NCBI GenBank assembly: GCA_949825065.1
Contig: OX463841.1
Coordinates: forward strand, 18,856,479-18,920,478
Direction of reading: 5' to 3'
Length of the DNA: 64,000 nt
Source of the DNA: Odontocerum albicorne
Taxonomy: Eukaryota > Arthropoda > Insecta > Trichoptera > Odontoceridae
Position 1 is the first letter of the stretch. Every line of letters begins with the position of its first letter. The notes under the pieces are model-generated. The model was not told the DNA's origin. It saw only the letters and a program-made list of their open reading frames with translations, and did no database searches. This document shows positions 26,856 through 38,645 of this stretch, in pieces. A program made the translations under genes and the position numbers.

Positions 26856-28821
26856 AACCAGTCACTTATCTGATAAGGAGTTGGCTCCCCATAAGGCTGC
26901 GAATTCCATTGTATTCATTATCACATTGTTAACTCGCTTAACTTTTTCAGGAGCAAAAAAAGGGCTACCAAAAAAGTCGAAAAGAGCAGAATTTTTTTTA
27001 TTTACAATTAATAAAATTAAAATGAATTTGACTATACATCTATTACATATATTTGCTAAAAAAATTAATGCTTACATAATTAGAACAAATGAATAGGTAT
27101 TACAGATTTTAGACCACCGCGCGAATAGTTTATTTATCGTGAAATTCTTGAAAGCAAATATAATTTTTCTAACACAATAGCACAGCACTCTGGTGCACTG
27201 GAGTCATAATTTTTATAGCTTGGAAGTGATTTAATTCACATTAGTAATTTTATCCCTGAACACGTTTTCATCTCATTGAGATTAGTGGGTATATATTATA
27301 TAATATATACCTACTCTGTTGAAAATAGTATGAAGCATGAAAAGTTCCACTAAGGCCCAAATTTATAGTACGACCCAAAAACTGGACTAAATCATAACTA
27401 TTTTTGCTTACTATAGAAATTAGTATTTAAAGTAAAATTTCATACAAATTTGTCAGATTCCTTAAATAAGTCACATGGTTTCATTATCTTACTTTCAAGT
27501 TTGAAATATATTAAATCCGACTCCGAATAAAAATTATGAAATTTTAAGGCTAGAAATTAGTATTTAGGCAAGACTATGAATTCGAGCCTAAGTCAGTGAA
27601 AAATCATTAAAATAGTTTATACGGAGTCTGGCACTTCAGCGTAAGAAGTGAAACAAGGAAGTTTGATTCTTTGACCAGTTATTTTTTGTTTTATCAATAC
27701 TGAAAGTTAAGATTCTGGAAAGTGAAATATCATATTCAGAATCAGAAAAAAAAAATTATATAATAAAAATAAGTTGAGAGAATGTCCCCACTTGTGGTCG
27801 GTTGTGCGAATTATAGACCACCTAATTCATGCGTTGTTTTATTAATGAGAAATGTACATAATTTTTCATATATTAATCATATTTATACTAAAAACCAACT
27901 AAATCAGCAGTGTTATCAAAAATAACTTATTTTTTTGTAAATTCACAAAGCAAAACAATACATGCTGTATGAAAACCATTAAAAAGTTTGGTAATGTTAT
28001 ACTCATACAGTTCTGTGGCGTTTTGGTAAAGAGGTACAAGTCATCAATTACTTATTTGTCAGTTTGAAGTTTTGCAACACTTGTATTCCTGAAATACAGA
28101 CCTCAGGTAAATTTTCAAGGTTAACTTTGAATGCGTAAATAATTTATGTAGATAAATAAATAATTTATGTAGATAATAAACGCCAGAGTTATACCTTTAA
28201 AATACTTCAACAACTATCCACTAAAGGAGGCTACATGTATGATTCAGCTAATTTAAAGGTAGGTTGTTGGAATGAAATGTAGGTGGTTCAAAAATCATAT
28301 CACCACCCTTAATCAACATATCTTTTGATAGTCCATATTTGTACCACTGACCCTGAAAGAGTTAACCCTTAATTTTCATCACTTAGTAGTAATTGTCAAT
28401 TTTCACTGTGATTCTAATGCATACATCAAGTATCTTATTTTAGTTGTGAAATAGTTCTCAGAACTCTGAAGGACCCCTCTGGCTAGCTTTTGGCTGAATC
28501 ATTTTTACCTCTCCTATAAATTGCTAACAAAGGGCCTGACAACTGTGTGCAATTACACATAACCCGTGTGTAACTGGGTTACAAGTTGTGTAACTGCACT
28601 AATGAGATTGTATAAAGTGGATACAACTGTGATACTGGCTAATATCATAATGTATGCCCATTTTTTAAAAGGGGTAAAATCTATGACATATGTAAGTAGC
28701 TCAACTGCTGAAGATGATTCCTAATTACCTTGTACTCTAGTTTCATTGTTCCCATCTAGGTATGGAAAAGATTTATTCTGATTTGTGACTTGGTTTTACA
28801 AGATATTGTCATTCAAATAAA
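26856..28821. other. Intergenic AT-rich sequence
   Basis: No gene seen. A 24-bp perfect palindrome of GGTATATATTAT type lies at about 27287-27310. Confidence 0.45.
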
Positions 28822-28823
28822 TA

Positions 28824-29690
28824 ACACATCAAACAAGTCTCGGGACTAACCAACAGATGGCGCCACTAATAACAAATCCATACCATTCTCAGTTAGTATC
28901 AACCTTTAGAAGTTACGTGTCAAGCTTTCATAACATTCCGACATGGTGCCATTGAGTTATAGTGGTTTTAGTGACGATACTTTTTGCTATTTTCAAAACA
29001 ATGGAAAAAACCGAATTTTGTGTGTTGATAAAACATTGCTTTTTAATAGGAAAAAATACCATTCAAACTCGGCGATGGCTTGAAAAGTATTATCCGGGCT
29101 ATACTCCATCAAAAACAACCATTTGTCGGTGGTATGCTGATTTCAAACGCGGTCGTACAGACACAAATGATGCTGAACACTCCGGTCATCCAAATGAGGC
29201 TGTTACACCAGAAAACATAAAAAAAACCCTCAAAATCGTGATGGAAAATCGCAAAGTAAAGTTGCGTGAGTTTGGTAAATGAATGAGTTTGGTGAATTTG
29301 GTAGTGTTTACACTATTTTGCATGAACATTTATTTGGTCATGAAAAAGCTTTTTTCGAAATGGGTGCTGCATTTGCTCACAATGGAACAGAAACAACAAC
29401 GCATTGATGATTCAGAGCGCTGTTTGGCACTGTTTACGCGAAATAAACAGGAGTTTTTGCGTCGGTATGTCACAATGGATGAAACTTGGATCCACCACTA
29501 TACTCCGGAATCAAATAGGCAGTCAGCTGAGTGGAGAGCAGCCGGTGAAAGTCGTCCGAAGCGACCAAAAACTCAACAGTCGGCCGGGAAGGTTATGGCC
29601 TCCATATTTTGAGATGCGCATGGTATAATATTCATCGATCACCTTGAAAAGGGAAAAACCATCAATAGTGAATATTACATAGCGTTATTG
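28824..29690 (+). mobile_element. Mariner B1, 5' two-thirds only
   Basis: The left TIR starts ACACATCAAACAAGTCTCGG after TA at 28822-28823. It tracks B2 until 29690, where the match stops mid-codon, so the right end and TIR are absent. Confidence 0.88.
29001..29690 (+). pseudogene. Mariner B1 transposase, truncated (irritans-like)
   Basis: MEKTEFCVLIKHCFLIGKNT opens the HTH domain. TGA at 29280-29282 and a short insertion follow near 29283-29340, then WVLHLLTMEQKQQR, MDETWIHHYTPESNRQSAEW and TGA (TGG position) at 29611. The reading ends within the linker before the HQDN motif. It is similar to Himar-type irritans mariners, and only the first catalytic Asp is present. Confidence 0.88.
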
Positions 29691-29780
29691 AAATTGATTT
29701 TGCAATTACGATATTAACGAAAACAACCTTCCCATAACAAAAAAAATCTTGCCCATCCCACCAGATAATTTCTTCTTTCT

Positions 29781-30029
29781 TTAACCCTGAGAGATCGGCG
29801 CACTGCTATAGCAGTGGAAGAAATTTGTTCTACCCTTGTATTCTAAATGAATATTATTCATTTAGAATACAAGGGTACATATTCTAAAATATATTTATGT
29901 TGTAAAAATATATTTTTTTTGTTTTTTTGTTGTTTAAAATAAATATTAATCACGAACGTCCGAATCGTAAATATATCTCGGCACTAGATAGACAATTATA
30001 TTTTTTTCTCGTAGCACTCTCAGGGTTAA
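29781..30029. mobile_element. Short TTAA element (piggyBac-type MITE) with central hairpin
   Basis: TTAA at 29781-29784 and 30026-30029 flank 9-bp termini CCCTGAGAG and their complement. It is 249 bp and non-coding. It contains a perfect 22-bp inverted repeat with a 3-nt loop at 29831-29877. Confidence 0.75.
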
Positions 30030-31990
30030 CAATAACACCATCTAGTGAGGAACAATGGAGCCTATAAAAAAACAAAAATCAACCACCTAGCACGAAAAAA
30101 AAGATCTTCGAAGCTTCAATAAAAATATCATCCTGTCCCACCGATAAGACACCCTGCCACTCATGTTTAGTATTAGGTATGAGTGGATTGCCTATTAAAA
30201 AAAATGTTCTTTCTCAAGACTTCGAAGACGAGCCGGCATAATTTTTTTTAATCCTGGGCCCAATCAAGTAAAATTACTGGAAGGAATCAAGTAAAATTAC
30301 TACTAATAAGTAATTAGTAACTGTTTTTGCACTTCCTTGGATGGGTTTCCAGCTAGTTATTATAATAATTCATCACTATTTTTTTACTTTCTTATAATTT
30401 AAATTTCTCAAGATGATAAACCATACAATCACATGCTTGATTTGACTAACTCTTTTTCTTTTAGTTTTAGACTTAATTTTCTGAAAACTTCAGTAATATT
30501 CATGTATTGGCTAATACGAAATGCAATCTAGTTTAAGCGTTTTCAAGATTCCTTTTTTAAAATAAGTTTGGCACAATTCAATATCATAGTATAAATAGGC
30601 CAAAGCCCGTACGGTTGTCGTTCGAAACAGATTGAAATTATACTGAACGAACCGGTGTAAAAGGGGACGATGCCAATTTATTTTGAATTGTAATTCATTA
30701 AATAATTCATTTGTTTCCTATTATATTGAACTTTATAATTACTTGTGTTTACTACTTCGAAACAGATTGAAATTATACTAAACGAACTGGTGTAAAAGGG
30801 GACGATGCCAATTTATTTTGAATTGTAATTCATTTATTTCCTATTATATTGAACCTTATAATTACTTGTGTTTATTTATCTTATGCTCTTTTTTTTAATG
30901 CAGACAATTATATGTGGCTTTTTCAAGATATAGGAAACGCGAAAACATTCAAGTCAATATATCTGAAACAAGTCTTCAAGGAAAACTTTATCAACAATTT
31001 AAATTGAACAACAGTAATATTTATACACAAAACATCGTGTATAAAGAGATCTTTGAGAATTAAATAATTCATCAATCAAGATGTACCTTTTTTATTTTAA
31101 ACTTTAAACATTAATGAACCCAAAAACTTTAAGCTGATCTTGCTCCATTCGGTATTTCAAAAATGTATAATTTGTTTTACTTCAGTGAATATTTCACGGG
31201 TTGCAACTAGTAAAATATATTATGGAACAGATTCAGTGAGCAATCAATAAACAATTAAAATTGATAAAATAATAACCAAATTCATGGATAAACCATAAAT
31301 ACAATTTTTATGTACATATACATAATCACACTATCTCCATTGAGCAAGCGAGGATGATTATGATTTATTAAGCTAAATCAATTATGTGGCCTATCATTTG
31401 TAACTAACTTATCCCCGTTTGATGATTTATTGTATTATTCATTCTTAAATTAATTTTAGAACTAATATCAAATATCTGTTCCGACTGCCTGAAATATATT
31501 TTTTTTATATTGTACCACGTAATAGTTCAATAACAAATAAAAAATCATATTACTATGAAATATAACAAATAGTGAATAAAATATATCGAAAAAAAATCAT
31601 GTTTAAATAGACTTATAAGTACACAAACAAATTAGCGCAATATTTCCTAGAGATCCTAAGGTTTGTTAATGTTACACTCTTACGTTCCAATCTTTCAGAA
31701 TAGTCCCGTAAAATAAATCTCATTCATTGACAATACTTAATTGCATTGAGCAATATAATACCTTTCTTTTCCTGCACATGATTAGAAAATTCAATACGTA
31801 AGAAATTGTATTGCAGCAAATCAAAATAATGAATATGTACGTGGTATGTTCATGATTGAACATAGTACTTTATAATTTTGTGTTATCTATAAACCTGTAA
31901 TGAAACAATGAATATTCAAGATTCTGGGAGAAAAGGTATGAAAATGAAATTGCATATTTTGGTATATGAAATTATTTAATGATTATAAAA
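30030..31990. other. Intergenic AT-rich sequence
   Basis: No gene seen. It holds the direct duplication 30621-30872 (listed). Confidence 0.5.
30621..30872. repeat. Imperfect tandem duplication, about 135 bp
   Basis: Copy 1 starts at 30621 (TTCGAAACAGATTG) and copy 2 at 30756. They differ by a few substitutions and a roughly 13-bp gap in copy 2. No coding potential. Confidence 0.85.
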
Positions 31991-32011
31991 AGTCCACTTT
32001 TGAAATAAAAT

Positions 32012-32017
32012 TTTATT
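32012..32017 (-). promoter_or_regulatory. Candidate DNAJA2 polyadenylation signal
   Basis: TTTATT on the plus strand is AATAAA on the gene strand, about 335 bp beyond the DNAJA2 stop codon. It would give a 3' UTR of about 350 bp. Confidence 0.45.
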
Positions 32018-32350
32018 TATCAAGGGACATAGGTATGTTATTATATGTGGTGTTAATATCAAATTTACTACTGTAAGTAGATATATATTATGCCGGCTTG
32101 TAAAATATGAACAACTTTTCCCTCATATATAATATATCACAATACATAAGTTCTATTTCACAACAGCAGCGGTGCACATATGACCAAAATCCATATGATT
32201 GCAAGACAACCTAAAATCTTGATATAAAAGAAACACCATTTAAAAATTGGCTATAAAGCACATAAAATGACATACCTTGAAATCTGGAATAAAACACGAA
32301 ATTTAATTTCGCAATATCGCTGATGCATACTATAAACACAAAAAGAGGCT

Positions 32351-33508
32351 CTATTGGTGCGCACATTGCAGGCCCGGGCCATGGTGAGAATGATCCTCAT
32401 CATCGCTAGCATATGCCTCCTCACGCCCAGTGCGCTCTTGAGGCATGTACTCTGTCAGGTCTACCTCTTCCACATGCTCGCCCACAGGCATTACGAAGGG
32501 AGCTCGAGGAGGCAGCATAGTCTCCAAGCGCTTCAGGAAATCCTCAGGTAAGAAGTGATTTTCGGGGAAATTAACTAAGAATTTTATATACAAGTTCCCC
32601 TTCTCAAAGGGATTCTTATGCACGGGCATGCCTTCCCCGATAACAGACTTGGTATCCCCGGGCTTGATCACCTGCCCTGGCGGGTGCTTCACTAACAGTT
32701 CCCGCCCATCCAGCTGCTTCACCACCACGCTGAACCCGCACAGGGCTTCTGTTAACGTGATGCTGTGGCTCATCATCAGATCACTTCCCAAGCGCTCAAA
32801 AAGCTCATGTTTCTTCAAGTTCAGTATAATGATCACATCACCGGTTTCCACATCAGGCTGTTGATCTCCTTCACCCCTGAAGTAAATTTTTTGGTTGTCC
32901 CTCATTCCTTTTTCTACGTGAACTTCCAATATTTTTGTTTCTGTTACGACTCTTTTGCCATTACAAGTTGGACAACGATCTTTCTCGATAATAATTTTAC
33001 CTTGGCCCAAGCATTCGTTACAAGGTCTCTGAAGCTGTTGTGAGAAGCCAGGTCCTAATGATCTATAACTAAGTTTCATGCCGATGCCTTTGCAGTCCTT
33101 GCAACTGACCTGGGAGCCGGGCTTGCCGCCCCTGCCGCTGCAGGGCGCGCAGATCACGTTCTTGCTGAGCTCTAGCCGCGTAGTCTTCCCGTTGTAGAGG
33201 TCCTCCAGCGAGACGCGCAGCGAATGCACCGTGTCCTCGCCGCGATGCCTGCGTCGCGACCCCGGACCCATTCCCATGCCGCCCATCCCGAACATGCCAT
33301 CTCCGAACAGTTGCGAAAACACGTCATTCGACGTGAATCCGCCATCGTGACTGCATCCTTCTTGCATTGCTTTTAACCCATGTCTGTCGTAAAATTGTCT
33401 TTTTTTGGAGTCCGACAGTATTTCGTAAGCGTAAGAAATCTCCTTGAATTTGTCACCAGCTTCAGGATTTTTATCGGGATGAAACTCCTTGGCAAGCTTT
33501 CGATAGTT
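32351..33508 (-). CDS. DNAJA2: DNAJA2-type Hsp40 co-chaperone, exon 2
   Basis: Type I J-protein. It stimulates Hsp70 ATPase activity and delivers unfolded clients in the cytosol. Joined to exon 1 (33698-33766) it gives 408 aa, against about 412 in the vertebrate protein. The HPD motif is at residues 33-35, followed by YDRHGLKA and a short Gly/Phe/Met-rich stretch to about 110. Four CxxCxGxG-type zinc repeats start at 143 (CAPCSGRG), 159 (CKDCKGIG), 186 (CNECLGQG) and 202 (CPTCNGKR). The two beta-rich client-binding domains follow, with [18 protein letters not shown] and [20 protein letters not shown]. The C-terminal CAHQ is a farnesylation box. CAHQ, and not the CQTS type, favours DNAJA2 over DNAJA1. 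Acceptor AG is at 33509-33510 and the stop codon is at 32351-32353. All plus-strand frames here are shadows. Confidence 0.95.
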   Translation of the reverse strand, partial: NYRKLAKEFHPDKNPEAGDKFKEISYAYEILSDSKKRQFYDRHGLKAMQEGCSHDGGFTSNDVFSQLFGDGMFGMGGMGMGPGSRRRHRGEDTVHSLRVSLEDLYNGKTTRLELSKNVICAPCSGRGGKPGSQVSCKDCKGIGMKLSYRSLGPGFSQQLQRPCNECLGQGKIIIEKDRCPTCNGKRVVTETKILEVHVEKGMRDNQKIYFRGEGDQQPDVETGDVIIILNLKKHELFERLGSDLMMSHSITLTEALCGFSVVVKQLDGRELLVKHPPGQVIKPGDTKSVIGEGMPVHKNPFEKGNLYIKFLVNFPENHFLPEDFLKRLETMLPPRAPFVMPVGEHVEEVDLTEYMPQERTGREEAYASDDEDHSHHGPGLQCAHQ

Positions 33509-33697
33509 CTAAAAAAAAGTAAAAACATCGCGTAAATTATTTTGAAACGTGGATATTAGTAAAAATTCACAAGAAAAGTCAAATGACAATTAGTAGAACT
33601 TTGGTCCCTAGTTTTCATAAGCGAGTAAACCGTGCAAATTTGAACCAAACCACGTTATTGTACACATTTCATGAAACAATCGTTGTTATGTACTAAC
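33509..33697 (-). other. DNAJA2: DNAJA2 intron, 189 nt
   Basis: Minus-strand donor GTTAGT (33697-33692) and a polypyrimidine tract with AG at 33510-33509. It splits the J-domain between helix I-II residues ...GEIKK and NYRKLAK..., phase 0. Confidence 0.85.
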
Positions 33698-33766
33698 TTT
33701 CTTTATTTCACCATCACTAGCATTTCGGCTGACACCTAAAAGCTCGTATAGCGTATCGTCAGCCAT
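33698..33766 (-). CDS. DNAJA2: DNAJA2-type Hsp40 co-chaperone, exon 1
   Basis: ATG at 33766-33764. It encodes MADDTLYELLGVSRNASDGE and IKK, the start of the J-domain (helix I and the beginning of helix II). The 23 codons end at a GTTAGT donor in phase 0 and read straight into [15 protein letters not shown]. The start is chosen because LYELLGV normally lies within the first ten residues and no in-frame upstream ATG extends it convincingly. Confidence 0.93.
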
Positions 33767-33774
33767 CTTCGAAC

Positions 33775-33804
33775 AAAATGGGCCAAAATGGGCCAAAATG
33801 AATC
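33775..33804 (-). promoter_or_regulatory. 10-bp direct repeat in the DNAJA2 5' leader
   Basis: AAAATGGGCC occurs twice, plus a third AAAATG, 9-38 bp upstream of the DNAJA2 start codon. It may be a transcription-factor site or simple slippage. No TATA box or heat-shock element is obvious. Confidence 0.3.
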
Positions 33805-36050
33805 GAAACGATAGAAAACAGCAATTTCACATTGACCAGTGTTGTCCGTTACAAAACCATAGACAGTTTGTTAATGTTATAAAATTAAAATAAAATAGTT
33901 ATATTGTTGCTGGGTTAGGGTTTTTTAAGCTAGAAAATTCAAAACAATAGTTTCAATAGAAAAGAAAAAAATGAAAAACAATTATCATGTAGTGCTCGAT
34001 TACTCCCAATGAGTGAACTCTGAAAAACGTTAGAAAAGCTTTAATATACAATATATCCTTACACGCCGCTTTTCGAAATTCACAATAAGAACTAATATCC
34101 ATCCGGTTTCCAGGTGTAACAGCAACTTGGCTTGAATTTTAATTTTCTTGAGCTTTTAAGCTATAGAATATTGTATTCCTAATCAAAGATAAATATTCAA
34201 ACGGTTGGTGGATTATAAAAAGGGGTTAAAGCAGATACAGCATAAGTGATTTGTACGTGAAATGTGAATAAAAAGGCCTGAGAATATGTGTTACAAAATC
34301 CAGTTATGGTGATTAACAAGGGAGAAAAAAAAGTAATACGATATTTGGGTGAACAATAAAACATTGCTTGAGTTGGAGGATCCGCTATTTGGGAAATATG
34401 TTTATAGGCGATTAGAAGGTGGAATGAATTATTAAACGGTGAATTGCAATAGGAATCAAAGTCTATGAGGCACTGAAAGGTATATACTCAAACCAAATAA
34501 TATCAAGATTTGCCAAAATAATAGTTCAGAACAGCGAATTAGTCCCAAAATTAATTTATGGAAGTAAATCGTGGACGTAGAAAACGAATTAAATAAATCG
34601 ATTGAATGCGGTAGAAATACATGATTTGTGGTGAAAAATACGTGATGTACCAATGTATAACAACAAGAAATGAAATTATTAAGAATGAGTATGAGCTAAC
34701 GAAAGACTGGTTAATCAAATTTATAATGCAAGCATTTGGTAACTCCAAATGTAATCGAACACATATCAGGCAAATGAACAAATAAACATGATTTCATTAA
34801 TATATCACCTGTATTGTAATAATTTGGATTTATCCATAAATGTTATTATTCTCATTAATTTTGTATGTTGTGTTGTATAATTTGAACAGGGAATGGCAAT
34901 TAAGGGACGGAAGGAGGAGGCAAACAGCGAATAAGATAATGGGTATGTATTATTATGATAGTGTATACGCAGACAAAGATAATACGTAGTGCAGATACTA
35001 AGCGAGGTTATTATTAAAAGACGTTTTTATTTCGTGATAAGTATTCACAATTGTGTATAAACAACTCTAACAGATATATATCTGCAAAAATATCATAATA
35101 TACTCATTTTTTATCATTGTATAGTGAATGCGTTATTATCGTTTTATTTGAAATCATTTTAGCACTTTTTTTATACGAATATAGGAGATCCCAGATTTCA
35201 ATTCTCGTAATGAGAATTCATGTACATGTACCATCTCGGTTTTTTTTCTTTTCTTACTCTTTCTATCCAACAGACTAGGAATTAGTCCATAAATCTATAT
35301 TTCGAACGCTGCACGCCTTAGCATTATAGCATATCCTTGCTTTCATTTCATACAATAACACAAAACACTATTTACATTATCATTCTAATACTGACTACAG
35401 GACACCTTTTTTTTATTTCTTTCGCATTTAATTTGTCTGATATCGTTCGTTATTTACAATGTGTTTGCTTTTATTATAAAATTGGTTTTGAAATCGTAAA
35501 ATATATTCCTAACAAAGATTTTATTACCATAAAAAATATTAGTTATGCTGTCATATAGAGAGGGTAATTTATTTTTGAGTTTCAAAGTAACAAATAACTT
35601 TTGAGTTCAAAAGTTTCAAATATTTCACATAAATTTCTAAGCAATCGAAAAAAATATTCTGGAGCCTATTAGGAGAATAATGTCATAAACGCAACTTAAA
35701 TTTATTGTCATATTTTTATTTGTTGCGTTTCATTGTTAAGCCTCTTCTGATGGTTTATTAAATGTTTAGAGAATATAAATTAAAAAGCAACGGAGTATAA
35801 ACAATGTTCTTCGGAAAGAAGTTTCGTATTTCTTGGAGAAATGTCATTAGGACAAAAAAATATTGCCAACTTCAATCTAAACGTGCTGATTGTGTATTAT
35901 TATGAAAAGTGAGTAGTAAAAATAGTTAAGCACATTTTTTCGACCATTTTTTACCTAAATTGATTGATCGTTTTTTTTTTTTGGTCATTTCGAAGATGGA
36001 AAAATAAGTTTTTTCTCGGTAGTTGGTACTTTTTTACTACTAAAAAGAGA
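33805..36050. other. Region between DNAJA2 and ATPAF2, no gene recognised
   Basis: AT-rich. The first exon(s) of ATPAF2, encoding the mitochondrial targeting region, should lie between here and 40057 if the gene is compact. I could not identify them. Confidence 0.4.
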
Positions 36051-36059
36051 AAAGTTCGA

Positions 36060-36300
36060 TATAAACTAAACATATATATGTAGTGCATGGTGACAACGCG
36101 GTAAGCGATCGCATGTGTCAAAAAAAGACGTGTTTTTAAAAAACTCCGAAATGGTGATACGACACTCGAAGATAGTGTCCGTTCTAAAAGGTCGATTACT
36201 TCTGATGGCGATAAAATCAAGGTTTTGGGTAAGAAAAGCCAATGTTTTACGACAGCGTTGAGATATTGAAATCCACATTCACGGTGAAGTTTTGCGTTTG
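36060..36300 (+). pseudogene. maT/mariner-type transposase, N-terminal remnant
   Basis: Plus-strand frames give HGDNAVSDRMCQK and, after a break, LRNGDTTLEDSVRSKRSITS, then DGDKIKVLGKKSQCFTTALR. This is the HTH1-to-HTH2 linker pattern (RFRNGDxxLEDxxRSGRPxxxDxDKI) of Tc1/mariner-superfamily proteins. It differs from families A to H. No TIRs or catalytic part remain. Confidence 0.55.
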
Positions 36301-37284
36301 TTTTGATATAAAAATACGAAATGACATTTCGGACAACCCAGTATTATTATATCGATTACGTATATTACTAAATAATAATACTTCGTAATTTTTTGGATAG
36401 GTAAGGCTTTATTATTCTGAGACCAAATTTTATGATTTCTAAATTTCAAATAGCTGGCAATGGATCATCTGGAATGGAACACTGGCATATATTCCTTACA
36501 AATATAAGTTAACGGTCATTATTCGAGAAGAAAAATATTTCTGACAGATTTTTTAAGGTTATCAGTGATTTTAATATTTGCGGGTCAAGTGTGCAAAAAT
36601 GTCATTAATATTTAAAAAAAACCTAAATATAACAAGCTGCTTTTTCAGACAATATGGTATTGTTAAAATTCAATTAATTTTATTTGAATAATTGCATGTG
36701 GCACTGATCAAATTTATGTTATATAGGTAACTAACATTTCACATACGCATTGTGTTCACAATGAACTTATATTTGATTTTTCATCACTTGACACTGGCGA
36801 ATACTCCTTCATATATAGGAGTTCACGGAAATTATGAGTATATTAAATTTGACATCTGAATTTATATTGATTTTTTTTCTATATTTATTCATATTTCATT
36901 TACAAAAGGCCCAGCCCCCAAAACTTTTTTTCGTTCATTAGAACTATTGAATGAAAATACAAACTTTTGTGTGAAAAATATTTAACTGGTAAAATGTTTT
37001 TAATTAATTTAAGGTGGTGTTCTATCCTAAATGACTTTTAGGTTTTATTTTTGAAAACTAGACACTACAAACGGAAAAACAAAAATGAATAATAAAAATT
37101 ACCTTTAATAATTTGACGTCAATGTAATATCCATTACATCAAAATACTTATTTTCTAATCAATCATTCAACCTTTTTAGTTCGTGTACTTCCAAAGAATC
37201 TCATTCTTATATTTATACTCACATATATGAATGTCTACTATATTTTACTAGAAGTAAACCTCTACACTTAAATTCTAAGTTTAG

Positions 37285-37700
37285 TATAGCGCCGATTATC
37301 CGTGATAATTGAGGGACACTTGAGCCCGGATAATTGAAAAACATGGTCAACCCAAATTGAGTTTTTGAGTTAAATATTTTAAGAGTTGAAATTCTAGATA
37401 AATTTTGTTTTAAAAGATGAGTGCACGAACAAGCTTTCTCAATGTTAACATATACTACTGCTAATTGCCAGTATCATACTACGGCAAGCCTTGGATCCAC
37501 ATATTTTCGTGTTGGTGTGGATGCCAACTTACTAGCGTTTGTGAATTGGTGTAAAGTAAACCATAAATTTTATAACAGTTTAGGTCCTTGTTTTGTAATT
37601 TTCACATTGTAAATTTCGATTTTCGGGATGCCGAAAAAAATTTGTACTACAGAGGACCAGAGTTAATCCAACTCACGGATAATTGAGCCCCTAGTTAAAT
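37285..37700. mobile_element. Possible pogo/Tigger-type remnant
   Basis: GCGCCGATTATCCGTGATAA near 37290 and the 'cacggataattga' motif near 37675 recur in roughly inverted arrangement, a pattern typical of pogo/Tigger termini. No transposase frame or clear TA duplication is seen. A minus-strand open frame beside it (37663-37950) is unrecognised. The rest of 36301-38643 shows nothing. Confidence 0.3.
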
Positions 37701-38645
37701 TACGCTGCTTTAATCGATGCATATGCACCATTGGGCTATCACAATAAAAGTTGGTTCTTGCTTGACTACGATGAAATAAATGCCACTGGTGACTGACACA
37801 GTGCAACAAGCGATGGGCAATACATTGCGGGAATTTAGAACAGTAGAATGCCGAGTTCAACTTGTCTGAGTCTGATATAGTTCTATCCCCGAGAGCAGTT
37901 CTACTCAAACTTTCTAGTGGGGTACACCAGTGTATATCTTTCAATTTCACCTAGGAACTTGTTAATTTTTTTTAAGACGGGATGGGTATTAAAAAATAAT
38001 TTGTTAATATAGTTTTATTGAATTCAAAGATATTCAATATGTAAACCTGCGGACCGGCTACCTCAGGTTAGTAGGTTCAAGAAATCAAATGTACCTCACT
38101 GATATTTTCTATGGGAATTCAAAATTTATAATTTACATATTTCAAAAGTTTATGTTGAACCCTTTCAATATTTTTTAATATAAATAAGAATCAAAATAAA
38201 TATCGATCCAATTTTTTCTTCTCATATTCATCCTTGTCTATTAAATTGAAGATTAATTTGATGTCCATTAAATTGGTTACCTTGTTTGTTGTATCTTTTG
38301 TTTGCGCTTTAAATATCTAAAGTGTCGGTTGTGTAGTAATACATCAAGAAACAATGATCATCTCCAATGCAACCATGGAGCAGTTCCTTCACCAGAAATT
38401 CTCACATAAAACATAGTGATAATTGATTTCTTATGAGTGATGTTGAGCATATAATTAGCAATTGTACTATCAATAATCTTGACTAGTGAAGAAAGTCTCT
38501 CAAGCTATTTTGAATGAAAATAAAAAATATTTTTTTTTATCTAAGATACCATTTAAATATGATTTTAAACTCTAGGAGTAGTTCCCATGTAAACTTTCTA
38601 TTGTATTTTAACCTATGCTCACATCTGTGTGCTCCTTATAAAATA

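Noticed and set aside
32354..33043. Three plus-strand open frames
   Set aside because: Antisense to the well-supported DNAJA2 coding exon.
35337..35558. Plus-strand 73-aa frame rich in I, F and Y
   Set aside because: The composition is what random AT-rich DNA gives. No splice context or motif.
37663..37950. Minus-strand 95-aa frame as a host gene
   Set aside because: No recognisable domain, and it lies beside a likely DNA-transposon remnant. Left unannotated as a gene.
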